From Ancylostoma caninum (taxonomy: Eukaryota; Nematoda; Chromadorea; Rhabditida; Ancylostomatidae): a DNA stretch of 64,000 nucleotides. The notes beneath the pieces were generated by a model. That model was not told the DNA's origin, did not search any database, and saw only the letters and a list, made by a program, of their open reading frames with translations. The position numbers and the translations under genes were made by a program. This document shows, in pieces, positions 1-11,147 of this stretch (its first letter is position 1; every line of letters starts with the position of its first letter). The stretch spans positions 62,001-126,000 of the forward strand of contig JBAJFG010000284.1 in NCBI GenBank assembly GCA_037903475.1, read 5' to 3'.

Positions 1-800
1 TCCCACCGATTCAGCGGAGCAAAACGCCACTACAACAGCAGTTGATCGTCAAAGATGGCGAATGGATACTGTACACTCGGCACAGACAAAAGCACATAAG
101 AAAAATCCTATGAATATATGGTATTTTTTTTTTCATTGAAGCATAGGGTTGACTTCTGAACTGACACACGGTGAAGGATTCCACCGGTCCGCAGAAAAGG
201 GATGAGCAGGTGCAGAACCTATTAGAATATAGTTTTTTCAAGAGTGAATAACTGTGGAATACTAGACAATCCGTATATTCTCCGAAGCGCCATGCACTTT
301 CGGCCGAATACACAAGCCCTACCAAGAATGATGACACTAAGGAATAAAGGGGAAAAGGGAAAACGAATACAGCAGACATTTATACATATTCCCTCAACAA
401 CCTGGGTCGCCAAAATTTGGAATCACATGGTAAAATATTAAAAGAAATCGTAAATTAAATCAACAATGATCGTTAAGGTTCATTATTGTTCACTCCACGA
501 TTATTCCTCTGAGTATTTATTAATAATATTTTGACATTAAAACCATATTTTTGTTCTCTTATTGGTGGCCAAATTTTCTAAATTGCTTCTTAAAATAGAT
601 GAAAATATTGTATAGAAACCTTTTTCACCTCTTTCTTTTTATTGTTGTTTTGGAAACATTTATCATTAATTATTCCTCATTAAAATTTTTATTTTCACTA
701 ATTTTATTGTTCCATCTGTGGTCAAGAAGTGGCGAAGTGGCTATCTTCTCCCATTTCGTTTGTCAATTTTGCTAGCAACTCTTGCATCCGCAACTGATAT
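1..800. other. A/T-rich stretch, no gene recognised
   Basis: Short open frames occur on both strands, but none shows a recognisable family, a signal peptide or a convincing set of splice signals. The sequence is A/T-rich with poly-T runs and resembles intergenic or intronic nematode DNA. Nothing functional can be assigned. Confidence 0.5.
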
Positions 801-904
801 CCTCCTATACAAAGAATGCTAAGACTGCCAGCAGAGTTCCAGACGCGCGGGCGGCGCGGAGGTAGGGTCTGAGAGCCGCCCCGAGCGTCTGAGAGCCGCG
901 TTCA

Positions 905-1180
905 TGGAACAAGCCTATCATAAGGGTGCGCCGGCGCCCAGAAGGGTTGGGGGAGACGGGTCCACTGCTGTGGTAAGGGTGCGCCGGCGCTAAAAAGTGA
1001 AGGAGACGGTGCTGTGATAAGGGTGCGCCGGCGCCCAAAGTGGGGGAGACGGGTCCACGGCTCCACGGCCCACGGTGATGACAAGTGTGCGCCGGCGCCC
1101 TGAAGTAAGGAGACGGGTCCACTGCTGTGATAAGGGTGCGCCGGCGCCTAAAAGTGGGGTGCACGGGTCCACCCCTGCTG
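905..1180. repeat. GC-rich minisatellite, about 5 copies of a 50-60 bp unit
   Basis: The phrase AAGGGTGCGCCGGCGCC recurs about every 50-60 bp, each time followed by a purine-rich run and a GACGGGTCCAC phrase. The overlapping open frames on the minus strand are by-products of the repeat and should not be read as genes. The GGGTCCAC phrase recalls the 60-bp minisatellite in the Helitrons of this window, but the rest of the unit differs, so a common origin is only a possibility. Confidence 0.75.
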
Positions 1181-2847
1181 TGAGGCTGCGGGTCCGGAGC
1201 CCAAAAGTTTAAAAACGTGAAGACGCGGGAATATTTTCAGCGCATCCTCTTATCACACCGTTGGACACGTCAGCCGGCGAGTCCTCACATCTGTACGCTG
1301 GCGCAGCTCTACCCAAGATTGCACGCCATAACCATAGTCGCGCCGTAGTCACATACCCGTTGGCGGAACTAATTGATGCTGGAGGAGTGCAACTGCGTCA
1401 ATTAGGAAGAGGAGCAGTACACAACGTGTTCTCCTCCAACTGATGGCCATTTTGGGGCCAATATTGCGTCAGTAGCATACTAAGCGTCAAACGATGGCAC
1501 TCTACAATAGGTGTACAATGTGTCTTTGTCTTTTCATCCTTTGTTTCGTCTCACCCCACCTACACTGTTGATTCCATCTCATTTGTACCTGACCATACCC
1601 CACTGCCCTCATCCTGAGATAGCAGCAGATTACAGATCTGAAGCTTGCTGAAACTGCCTTCCAAAAGTTTGCAAATTCTTGTAACCTGTTTTGCTGTAGA
1701 GGCGTGCAATCCTAGCTGTATTGTTGGGGAGGACTTGCCGAATTGAACAGTTACTAAATTGATGAAAAATGTGGTGTTTGAGCCGAGTTACAACACTTTG
1801 AACTGAAAGGCCCATTTCGGCAATTAATTTCGCAACAACCTACTCTTTAGGGCGCGCAGGATGATAGAATCAGTTTTTGGCATCCTGGTCGGCCGCTTTG
1901 AAATCTTCCAAAAGCCCATGCAGGTCGAACCAGAGAGGGCGGTGATGATAGTAACATCCATTCTGGTTGGCTTTTTCTCACTTCCATTTAGTTATTCTGC
2001 ACTTTTAGTCACACTGTAGATAATTTTCACTTTACTTCGGCATTTTTTTTCCAAATTATTCCTGCTCAGATAGTGCACAACCTATTAGGAAGAATGCGCA
2101 ACAGTCCAGACCAAATGCCCCCGATTCCCCCCAGTTCGGCACGATTTTGAACCGCTGGAGCGCATGGGAGGAGGAGGAGGAGGACCAGATGCAGCCAAGC
2201 TCGCCCGAGACCGCCTAACTAGATACTACAACGGGTTGTACGGGCTTTTGCCCTAAATTATATGTATATCTTTTATGTTCGAAATCACAGTAATATACTA
2301 TACTTCACAGTAATCAATACCACAATAAAGTTTATTCGCTGGACAACGTTCAGGAAAGATTAAGGGAAAAATTAAAAAGAAAGATACAATGGAGGATATA
2401 TACAAGGCTGATGGATAGATATGAGAAACACAAAATTGAGGTTCGGATTATATGAACCCGCCATTAAGGCAGCACTCGCGCTGGAAAAAGTTTTCTCGCA
2501 TTAGTGCTCATTTTAAAGGTGCCATCAATTGGAATGTAACTGCAAAAGGAATCACTCCAAATCCAGCAGTTACTCGAGTACAAAACTCATACGCTTGTAC
2601 AAATGCGCCCGCCACGCTCAATCAGGCTCCATTTCCCTGATAGTGTGCGGCTGTGCTTCTCAGCTGATACAGAATCGATCAGGATTTTCGGATAGCGGTG
2701 ATCTTTTCCGCACATCGGCGGCCGCACCCATCTCAGGCTATAGATCTCGTACAAATGGACATGTATTGGCGAAATACAACATGATATTTTTAGAAAACGT
2801 AGTCTTTTTAATGGTCTTTCCTCCACTATGAGCACAAGAGTAGCCCC
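1181..2847. other. No gene recognised
   Basis: A weak echo of a repeat is visible: the minus-strand text around 1800-1830 (GCGAAATTAATTGCCGAAATG region) matches a phrase at about 37787, so a dispersed repeat remnant is likely. There is a short GGA run near 2168. Frames of 60-100 codons at 2452-2835 have no recognisable domain and no supporting splice pattern. Confidence 0.4.
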
Positions 2848-2996
2848 CAGAGTAGAACCTCATGGGAAAATCAGCGACGTTTTTTTTTTTATCATGAGTG
2901 CTGTCTTTAAGTGTAAAAATCAGCAGAAAAGCGAAGACAAAACCTAACACAAAAACGATATCACCCACGCAGAGTAGGTCCCTCAATAGGGACCAT

Positions 2997-5900
2997 CTAT
3001 AGCGCATATCCGACATCCACGGATGCGGTCAACACTTCGAAGATGAACTTCATCTTCGCGTTCGCCTCGCAGTGGGAGATGCCCTTGAGGTATGTGCCGA
3101 CAAATTGGCCTAAAAAGTAACGAAGTCAATTGTGAATTGATCAAAAATTAAAGCAAAAATAAATCATTTCATTCTTTTTAAGATGAGTGAAAGATGTCGT
3201 AAGGAGGATCGTACGGAACATCATGTACTTGTTCCCAACCTCGGCGCTCTCCTTTTCCAGCAGGCTTTTGATCGCTCCCATAGCTTCTTGGATGTAACAC
3301 ATGCCTAAAACAGCATATTTTGGATGGAAAACGCCAAAAAAATCTTTCGAACCTAATTGGATTTCCTCGAATTGAGAAATTGAAATTGAGAAAAATGAAT
3401 CCTTTTGGACTGAAAACTGCTTTCGGCGATATCTTCATGCGTCCTCTTGCGACTCTCGCCGAGAACTCTTCTGAATGTAGAAGGATGCGGTGTACTCAAA
3501 GCTTAAAAATAAGTTGAAGCAGTTGCAACGATGTTCTTTTAGATTACTTCATACCTGATGTGCTGCGTGACTGGAGTGCCTCAAGGCTGCTCAGCCCTGC
3601 AACTTGGCTAGGATCTACGACAGCTCTCGTACTCCTCAGCGGAGATCGATGACGTCTTCCCCACTCCTTCAAATGAGGTGGGTCCCAAGTTGAAAACCCG
3701 AACACTAAACGAAACTAACTCCGTGAAACAACCGTAAAACGAAAAAGTACACTAAAACATGGTTCCTTTTATGTGAATATACTCACCCTTCCACTCGAGC
3801 ACTCCTGAGGAATTTGAGAGCATCCAGGAACACCCATGAACGCTCCGAAGCCGAACCAATCGGCTTGGCTATGTTCCTCTTCCAGCTGTCACGCGGGTTC
3901 TTCCAGGTCGTTTTCAACTCGTCAACTGAAAACAAAAATAGTAGGCTCCATCATCAATGAATTAGAGTAAAAGCAAAGTGAGCTGGTGCAAATATTGTAA
4001 AATATGTGCGCGATTATAGAATAAATACAAAGGGAAAAACCTACGCGATTTGCTGTGTCCCATCTCCTCCATCTTCCTCTGCACTCGGTACTAGCATATA
4101 GACATTGTGAGCAATCATACGTGGGATTTACCAGATAGATATTAATAGAGTGAGAAATAGACAGCGACACAAGCTAAGATAACTTAAAACCTAAATATTT
4201 TCACACTAATCCGGTTTCGGGGCTTAGAACTAGACCGGTAGTGTAGTTTCCTTGGTGCCCCCGAGTCAAATGACTCTTTCATCAGTAGTTCTCCAAGGAA
4301 ACTTACAAAAGTGTCATCTCAACAAGGAATGATTCGGAAACAATGAGAGAGAATCAGTGCAAACTGTATGACAATGAAAGGAGCGTGACTGACGTGATAC
4401 GGGAGGAACTTCGAATAAGTAGATCTTTGCTCACTGTCCTATATATACTTGTTTGAATGTAGCTTGTTCCCGCCAACCTTTATTGTGATCTGCTTCCTAA
4501 TGTTTGACTCCTAAGGAAAGATTATTCTTCTTCTGAAGTACCTACTGAATTAATACGTCTAAACTATGTAACCACTTACATGTATGTCTTACCTACACTA
4601 AGATTCTGACCCTACATTCCCCCACTCATTCCTAAATTCATTAATAATTGGTAACATTGCGCTTATCCCCATGCCATACTTTCTTAGTAGAAAAGGTTTA
4701 GTTGCAAAAGAATGAATTAGTTCCTTAGTTAGTTCATTCGTAGGCCAACAGTTTCTGATACATATCCGTGATAGTTCCTTTACTCTAGCCTTAAAGTCTT
4801 CGAACATGGAACATGCCCTATTAATCCTTATTATTTCATTTAGTACTGTATTTCTTAAGATATACCTCGGCATGTTTGAGTTATAATGAGGAAGTTGAAT
4901 TACCTTAAAGCTGTAGTCATCTGTTTTATTATAAAGTTTAGTCCTTATTGTGCCATTTAGTGCGCTTATTTCTAGATCTAGAAAAGTAGCCTCCTTTGGG
5001 CAGGTATTGGTTTTTTCTTTCTGTAGATCCCGGTGGTATACATGTCTAAGGGAGTTCTCAAATAGATCGGGTCTGGCTGATATATGTATTATATCGTCAA
5101 TATATCTATATGTGTGATTGAATAGCCTTACATAGCTTAGCCCTATGTTATTTTTGACAAATTCATATTCCATATAGGACAGAGTCAGATCTGCGAGTTG
5201 TGGGCTACATGATGCTCCTTGTGGTATTCCTTTTACTTGCCTAAATATGACTCCTGCAAAATAAACGAAGCTGTTATCTAAGAGCTCATCAATCATATAA
5301 AATATGTCTTCGATTCTAAAATATTTGGCGTTATGGTCCTCTTGTGCATTGCTATACATCACCTTTTTATATTTAATTTTAATGTAATTGGACTCTTTCA
5401 TACATAATCTTATTAATTTTCTGATGTTTTCTTTTACAACAGAATGAGGGAGACTAGTAAAGAGACTTGTAAAGTCTGCTGTAAATATTTTTGCATTCGG
5501 TATCCCATTTATAATTTCTTTTGTTACATACGTGCTACTATCCACGCTCCAGAAATGTCTAACCCCTATCCTATGTGTGATAACTCCGCAATATTTTGAG
5601 AAATGATTTTTGAAATGTGATAAAATTATCTGTAAAAGAGAGGCAAGAGGTTTAATACTACTTTGTTATAAACCTGAACTTAACTGGCGTTTTATGCATT
5701 TTAGGTATACCGTATATTCTGGGAATTTTTGAGTTTATCTACATTTATTCCTAGTCCCGAAAATATGCTATGATGTTTTCGTCTGACATCATCTTCAGTT
5801 AATGTAGTTCCTAAATATGTAGCGCCATTACCATCATTTTGATTTATTTCTTTTTCTATCATACTAAGGTACAGTTTTTTACAAGTCAAACTATAGTTGG

Positions 5901-8900
5901 ATGGAGCTTTATCTACTGGTGTGATTACAAAATCCTTATGTAGTTTATCCAAACAATTTTTGTCGTACCTATCATTTCTAACTTTATCCCCATCATAGGT
6001 GAAGTATAGTTTAGGTACTATTCTTTTAGTTATATGCGCTCGGATTTGCTGTTTCAGTAATGTACATGAAGGGTTTACTATTCTAAACCTTGATATATAC
6101 CTCCTGGATATTGAGTCTGCTAAATTGTTAACCTCCTCATAAATATCCTTTTTATTAACCTTCTTATGGATTCGAAATTTAGTTCCTTTACTAAGTAAAT
6201 TTCTTAATGTGGCATCCTTTACTATGCTAAGATCCCCAGTGCAAACGTGTGCCAAATCCGCGTTAATGTATTCGGTATAATTACTACATGCACATACACC
6301 ATTTTTTACTGAATTATATTCATCCTGGTTTAAGTTCCCCAGCACCTTGTTATAGTTGGTTAACTTAGTACCAATAGGTTTGTCTATATTATATCTGATT
6401 CGTACTCTGATTTTATCTACTCGCTCTTGGTTTTCCACTGCATTCTTAATAATTTGTTTGAAATTATTGTTATTACATATTTTCGACAGATTAATTCTGT
6501 CCATTATTTCTCCTAAATACTTGACACTTATTCTAAACTCCTCATATCCCTTGTTTTCTTCCTTTTTGGAATTCCAAAATGGGGATGCAATAAGAGAATA
6601 CACTTTGTACTTTAGTTCGAAAGACAGCTGTTGAAATGGGGTACTAAACGCAAAATCAATCAACCTATTTTTATCTTCCTTATTTAATGTCCTGAAGTAA
6701 GTGTATAACGCATTGCTATTTAGTCTTTCAATCATCTCAACTATTTGATCTGTTCTTTCTACACAATCCCTCTTCTTTTTAGATCTTTTCTTCCTACCTC
6801 TATTTCTTTTAACTCCACATGGAAATTTGAAATAAGGATGGCTTTCCCTTTCTAATGGATTTGTGCTATCAGAAATATTGCCGAATCCTTTAATTTGGTC
6901 ATTGAATCCAAAAGGATAGGCTGTCATTAAATATTTAATCCATATTACTTCCTTATTCCTCAAATATGTTTTAACTTGTGTTACTTCTTCAACATGATCT
7001 AATATGTCAACTACAATGTTATTCGGGTTATGTCCCGTGTTTCTAAAATGGTTAACCATAAAAGTGTTCAAAGTTTGCTGCCTAAAACTTCTGCTATGCT
7101 GATTAATTCTAGTCCTTAATGATTGAGTTGTTTCTCCAACATATTGCAAATTACATGTACGACAAGTGATTGCATAGACTATGTTTTTGGTATCGCAGTT
7201 AGCTCCATTAGGTTTGTTAGTTTTCAAAAGATAATTAGTTGTCGTGCTTCTAATATAATTAGAGAAGTTAATTTTCTCGCATATATTACATCTGCTTCTA
7301 TCACACCTCCTACCAGCTTGCTCATTTGAAATAATTATTTCAGAATATGTGCATCGATTAATTCTTTTAACTTTTCCAGACAAGGACGACATCGAAAGGG
7401 TTTGGTTGTAGTCGTTTTGGTTGGTTGCGGACCTGAATCCATTGAGTCTGAGGCGGTCCTTCCTAGACTCTTATGCAGCTTCCTTATCAGAGGTTATTTC
7501 CTCCTCGGCCGGGGCGAGCCTCTTCATCGCTGGGGAGCGATACCCTTGGTGTAAACTGCATTGGATTGTTTAATGCCCAACACCACGTCAGGGTTCTCCC
7601 GTATGAATCAAATAATAACTTAAGATATGATGTGCATGAGCACAGCGATAAAATATTATCCGAAAATTATCGTAATACTTTTCTACTATTCATTGAATCT
7701 GTTAGTCAATACCTATTAAGAGTTAATGCAAAATTGGGTAGAAGTCTTATATGTTTAAATACACGTTGCGCTGATTTATTATACTAAAAGTTATTGTTCC
7801 TTTTATCTTTGGCTTGTATACTACACTAGCATCGATTATTAATGAATGAATTGTTGAGAAACACGTTGATTACTGAGAAATAATGAGACGTGGACCATCT
7901 CCGTGTTTGCTTGCTTTATCTTAACCGATGCACATATCTGTCGAAATGTATTATGAACTTGTATGGATAGTGTTCTAAGGAGCGTTATTTCCACCTAAAG
8001 GCCTTATGCCTCCTCCCACTCTTAATGTGCGGAGGGTGGAAATTTTCCAAATTACTAGGTTCTATTAAATTTGGAATGACTTTATGGCTACCGTTATTAG
8101 CTTAGATCAAATAAAGCATGGTGCAGGTGTAGGTCAGATGCAGTTTCGGCGCGGCCTTATGCCGCCCGAATTCAAACTTAAAACATCTTGGCGCGGGTGC
8201 TAAGGTATTTAAGCACTAATCAACTGAACCGTAATTCATAATCGTAAAAATGTCTTCCATGTCTAGCACTCTTCGTTCTATTCTTTCCACCGACAATGGC
8301 CTGTCTGCTGAACTATCTACTGCGTTCATCTCTATGGGTACCGTCATAGAACAGTTACACAATAAACAGGAGGAAACGAAGAAGGAGCTAGAAACCGTGC
8401 GTAGAATGGCTCGTACCGGATGGTTACTAGTGAGTATGTGTTACCTTAATACTAGAGCTAGTGGATTATTGTTTGAATTACAGGTATTTAATCTTCCTAT
8501 CCCATTCGGCGTGAGTAAGGGCAACGCTCTTCAAAGTCTTATGGAGAAGCTTGGCTATGGAAAGCCACTATTCGACTGCGACAGGGACCTTTTGGCGACT
8601 GACATGATGTACGTCAACAAAAATGGCCTGCTGTGTAACATGAGTGTAAGTGCAATCGTCATAAAATCACAATGTAAAGAAAGATGATATGATTTATTAT
8701 AGTTCTTCGTTTGTCAAAGACATTACGACTACATCATGTCAGCGCCATTTCAGAAGAAGGTCATGCAGATGAATAAGGAATTGGAAAGAGGTGAGGGTTT
8801 TTCCACGTAGTATAAGGTCAAAACCCTGTCTTTAGATATGACCCTTGTGGCCAAGCCTATTCAGAAATCAAGCTTAAGCCCCAAACCTAGGCCCAACTTA

Positions 8901-9531
8901 AGGCTACGTTAAGTTGAAGCCCTGTTCCAGACATAAGAATAATTCATAGTCCTAACGATAAAATAAATCAGTCCTAAGATAAAGTTACAGGATGATGGGA
9001 ACATAATGATAACAGTGATAATAGAAAGCTTCTTTTTCAGAAAAGGTTAATTGGTAAAAACAAGAAGGTATAGTCATCATCAAGAACCCTGGTTGTTCAA
9101 TTGCATACCGTCTACCTCCAAAAAAAAATGAAATATTAAGAATTTTTGTTATGGAACTTAGCCAAAATAGGAAGTTGTTCCATTGTTTTGAACCTTATTT
9201 CATCATTAGTATTACTAAACGCAACAAGGTGACTGAGGAGAAAATACGGAATCTATGCTTTTAACATGACGGTGTAGCTAAACAAACTCCACATAACTTG
9301 TCAGATATTATGTAACTTCTATCCACAAAAAAAAGCAACTAACTATTCTTTTACACAAAAAAATAAAATATTCTAACAAAGTAGAAGCTGTAAAGGACCA
9401 AAATCGTGACCAAGAATTAAGAATTCCTATTTCCCCTTGACTTGGTGGAGCCTGTATCCTTCTGAATTGGGGTCCCACAGCTCGCGTTCGTCCTCCACCA
9501 CAGCTATTAAATCAGCTGGAGATGGAGTCAT
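2997..9531 (-). CDS. MADF/BESS-like DNA-binding protein, seven exons, about 220 residues
   Basis: The exons in transcript order are 9442-9531, 4045-4090, 3787-3925, 3555-3655, 3418-3501, 3215-3304 and 2997-3109 (stop TAG at 2997-2999). All six junctions keep phase and the joined frame has no stop. The start ATG lies directly behind a TTTCAG acceptor, as expected for trans-splicing. Residues about 7-90 read as a MADF domain (Adf-1-type Myb/SANT fold): DLIAVVEDERELWD, then LKTTWKNPRDSWKR, then SWVFLDALKFL. The last about 35 residues (FRQFVGTYLKGISHCEANAK and on) resemble a BESS motif, the usual partner of MADF in protein contacts. By family it should be a nuclear sequence-specific transcription regulator. 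Intron 1 (4091-9441) holds the Naiad and a divergent gene start. Weak points: donors GTCAAG, GTTTTC and GTACGA and two AAG acceptors are poor, and the 3555 and 3418 exons have no domain support. Confidence 0.6.
4598..7472 (-). mobile_element. Naiad-type Penelope-like retroelement A, copy 1 (N-terminal GIY-YIG endonuclease plus reverse transcriptase)
   Basis: The frame 5701-7392 (563 residues) starts with a Cys cluster (CDRSRCNIC, residues 30-38) and a GIY-YIG nuclease (VYAIT 72-76, QYVGET 83-88, Glu148 in NKEVIW). A CxC linker follows (CAC 367-369), then the start of the RT with DKA (494-496). The frame 4598-5545 carries RT motif A (TADFTSLF), B (GIPQGAS) and C (YIDD). An endonuclease ahead of the RT, the CxC linker and DKA in place of DKG are the hallmarks of the Naiad/Chlamys clade. 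Two frameshifts, near 5730 and 5672, separate the frames, so the copy is dead although the bases between still encode RT. The frame stays open for 26 codons above the ATG, back to a stop at about 7471-7473. The element lies in intron 1 of the MADF/BESS gene, in the same orientation. Confidence 0.9.
7473..8249. promoter_or_regulatory. Divergent intergenic region between Naiad A and the plus-strand gene
   Basis: This 0.8 kb separates the Naiad start from the ATG at 8250. It holds a hairpin-prone purine/pyrimidine block near 7990-8040 (CCACCTAAAG...GGAGGGTGG). Around 8200-8235 there is a compact GGTATTTAAGC region with a short leader to the ATG, a plausible core promoter for the plus-strand gene. 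The 104-codon plus frame at 7473-7787 has no recognisable domain. The same block is present in copy 2 (15970-16746). Confidence 0.3.
8250..8790 (+). CDS. Unrecognised gene, exons 1-3 (143 codons here), probably continuing at 24714
   Basis: The exons are 8250-8429 (ATG in GTAAAAATGTCT context; donor GTGAGT), 8484-8645 (acceptor TTACAG, donor GTAAGT) and 8703-8790 (acceptor TTATAG, donor GTGAGG). Introns are 54 and 57 bp, typical of nematodes. Exon 1 encodes a Ser/Thr-rich start, then a charged helix (QLHNKQEETKKELETVRR, residues 33-50) that may form a short coiled coil. Exon 2 encodes a mixed segment beginning VFNLPIPFGVSKG. No family is recognised. Exon 3 ends in phase 1, and the next plus-strand acceptor with matching phase and open frame is at 24714, so the gene may span about 16.7 kb. 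Alternatively this is a stranded gene fragment. Exon 1 is repeated at 16747-16926. Confidence 0.5.
9442..9531 (-). other. First MADF exon, with probable spliced-leader acceptor
   Basis: This 30-codon exon starts with ATG immediately after CATTTCAG on the minus strand and carries the first MADF helix (ADLIAVVEDERELWD). It lies 5.35 kb upstream of the exon that completes the domain, and is absent from duplication copy 2 because of the 2.7 kb deletion there. If not spliced, it would read only four more codons to a stop. Confidence 0.55.
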
Positions 9532-9603
9532 CTGAAATGAAAAAAGTATTTATGGCAATGAATGCATATGAATAAGACAATCCGGCACACATTTCCTCGA
9601 AAA

Positions 9604-10266
9604 TAAACCGGCATTTTCCAAAAATTCTTCTCCATCATTCCCAGAACATCACCATAACGACGGACGGCACAAAACGAATACGATTTTGGTGATCAGAGTG
9701 TCAAATCCCCCCCCCCCCACGAAGTTCAAACCAAACCAACCAACCAACCAACTTCTTATCAAAACCGACCCTATGACGAAACTCCTCCCATATTTCTGGA
9801 TGAAAAATAAGATCAGAGGAAAAGAAATTAAGGAATGACATGTTTAGATATTAAGGAAGGAAAAGAACGCATATTAATAAACACAACCAGTCGCACTAAA
9901 AATACTGATTCATATTCATTTTGTTCCGTAGCTACAGTTATCTAAGTACCCTAAAGCCAAGTCACTATCGTTCCTCCGCAGAAACCGGCATTTTCCAAAA
10001 ATTCTTCTCCATCATTCCCAGAACATCACCATAACGACGGACGGCACAAAACGAATACGATTTTGGTAATCAGAGTGTCAAATCCCCCCTCCCCCCCCCC
10101 CTTTTACGAAGTTCAAACCAAACCAACCAACCAACCAACTTCTTATCAAAACCGACCCTATGACGAAACTCCTCCCATATTTCTAAATGAAAAATAAGAT
10201 CAGAGGAGAAGAAATTAAGAATGGCATGTTTAGATTATAAAGAAGGAAAAGAACGCATATTAATGA
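9604..10266. repeat. Two direct copies of a roughly 280-bp repeat with C-runs and CCAA microsatellite
   Basis: Positions about 9604-9884 and 9981-10266 are near-identical, beginning AAACCGGCATTTTCC. Each contains a poly-C tract of differing length and an (AACC)n stretch. The copies differ by a few substitutions and by the C-run. There is no coding potential. They lie just upstream of the MADF start exon. Confidence 0.8.
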
Positions 10267-10529
10267 GCAGAACAAGGCGCGCAATGACGGTTGACCTCTG
10301 GATGCAGCGCCTATTTCGTCACCCCATTCCCTCGAGATATGATGAAACATCATCTAGGTCGCAGAATACGGGCATGAGGACATGACTGCATCCACATGTC
10401 ACCATTTACTGCTAATAAAGAGAAACTGTCGAAGTAATCCAGCATACCTGAAGAGCTCCTTGTTTGTAGTTGTGATCCATGAGCGAAGACGTTCGTTCTG
10501 AAAACAGGTACCTAAACTAAAATCAAGCA

Positions 10530-11110
10530 TATAGCTAAAAGGTGTGTTTCGCGTCTTAGCCCTAGACACAACAGAGTGCATCAACAAAACAAAAAAACCC
10601 TTCAAGAGGCTCATCAGTAGGGCAGAGAGGGTTTCAAACAAACTTTTACAAATTCACAAGAATATTTTGAAAAAAAAAACACTTTGGAGGAAAAGTTTTC
10701 GAAAGAACAGAATCAAAACTTCAAAAGACGGCCTTTGCATGGCCATTGCACACAAATCAATAATTTCTTTAACCTTAGCTGGTTATTTCCTGCACATTCC
10801 GAGTGCCTCAGCAATAGCCGGCCAGTTGGAACCCATCCGGACAGTCCTGAAGGAAATCCTTCACCTTCGCCCTGAACCTGAACGACGAGGGAACGTGGCT
10901 CATGCCAAATATGAACTTACTTGCACCATCCCACTTCTTCCCTTGTCATCCATCTCCGCTTCTTTCAAGAAGGAACGAACCAGAAATTAAGAAAAAAAAA
11001 CCACACATACACCAGCGAAGGGTGTGCTCCGCCTCTTAGCCCTAGACATAAAAAAGAAGACGGAAAAACCTCCCCGAGGCTTGTCAGTAAGGCAGGGAGG
11101 GCTCATAAGA
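10530..11110. repeat. Pair of diverged repeats sharing a CTTAGCCCTAGAC core
   Basis: Segments at about 10530-10640 and 11010-11105 share GGTGTG..CGCCTCTTAGCCCTAGACA, followed by an AGGCTTGTCAGTAAGGCAGGGAGGG-type ending, with clear divergence between them. They look like two old copies of one short interspersed repeat. The open frames crossing them show no domain. Confidence 0.5.
10783..10961 (-). CDS. Possible Myb/SANT-like exon pair (fragment)
   Basis: The exons are 10921-10961 (acceptor TTGAAAG, donor GTAAGT) and 10783-10846 (acceptor CCTTCAG), joined by a 75-bp intron. The joined frame reads RRWMTREEVGW... followed by GSNWPAIAEALG, which matches the first two helices of a Myb/SANT domain (W and E of helix 1, W and IA..LG of helix 2). 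The frame then stops at TAA 10783-10785 before a third helix, so the domain is incomplete. It could be a decayed gene or lack an unrecognised exon. It lies upstream of the MADF gene on the same strand. Confidence 0.35.
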
Positions 11111-11147
11111 AAAAAAACACAAAAATTGAACTAAATGACAGCTTAAA

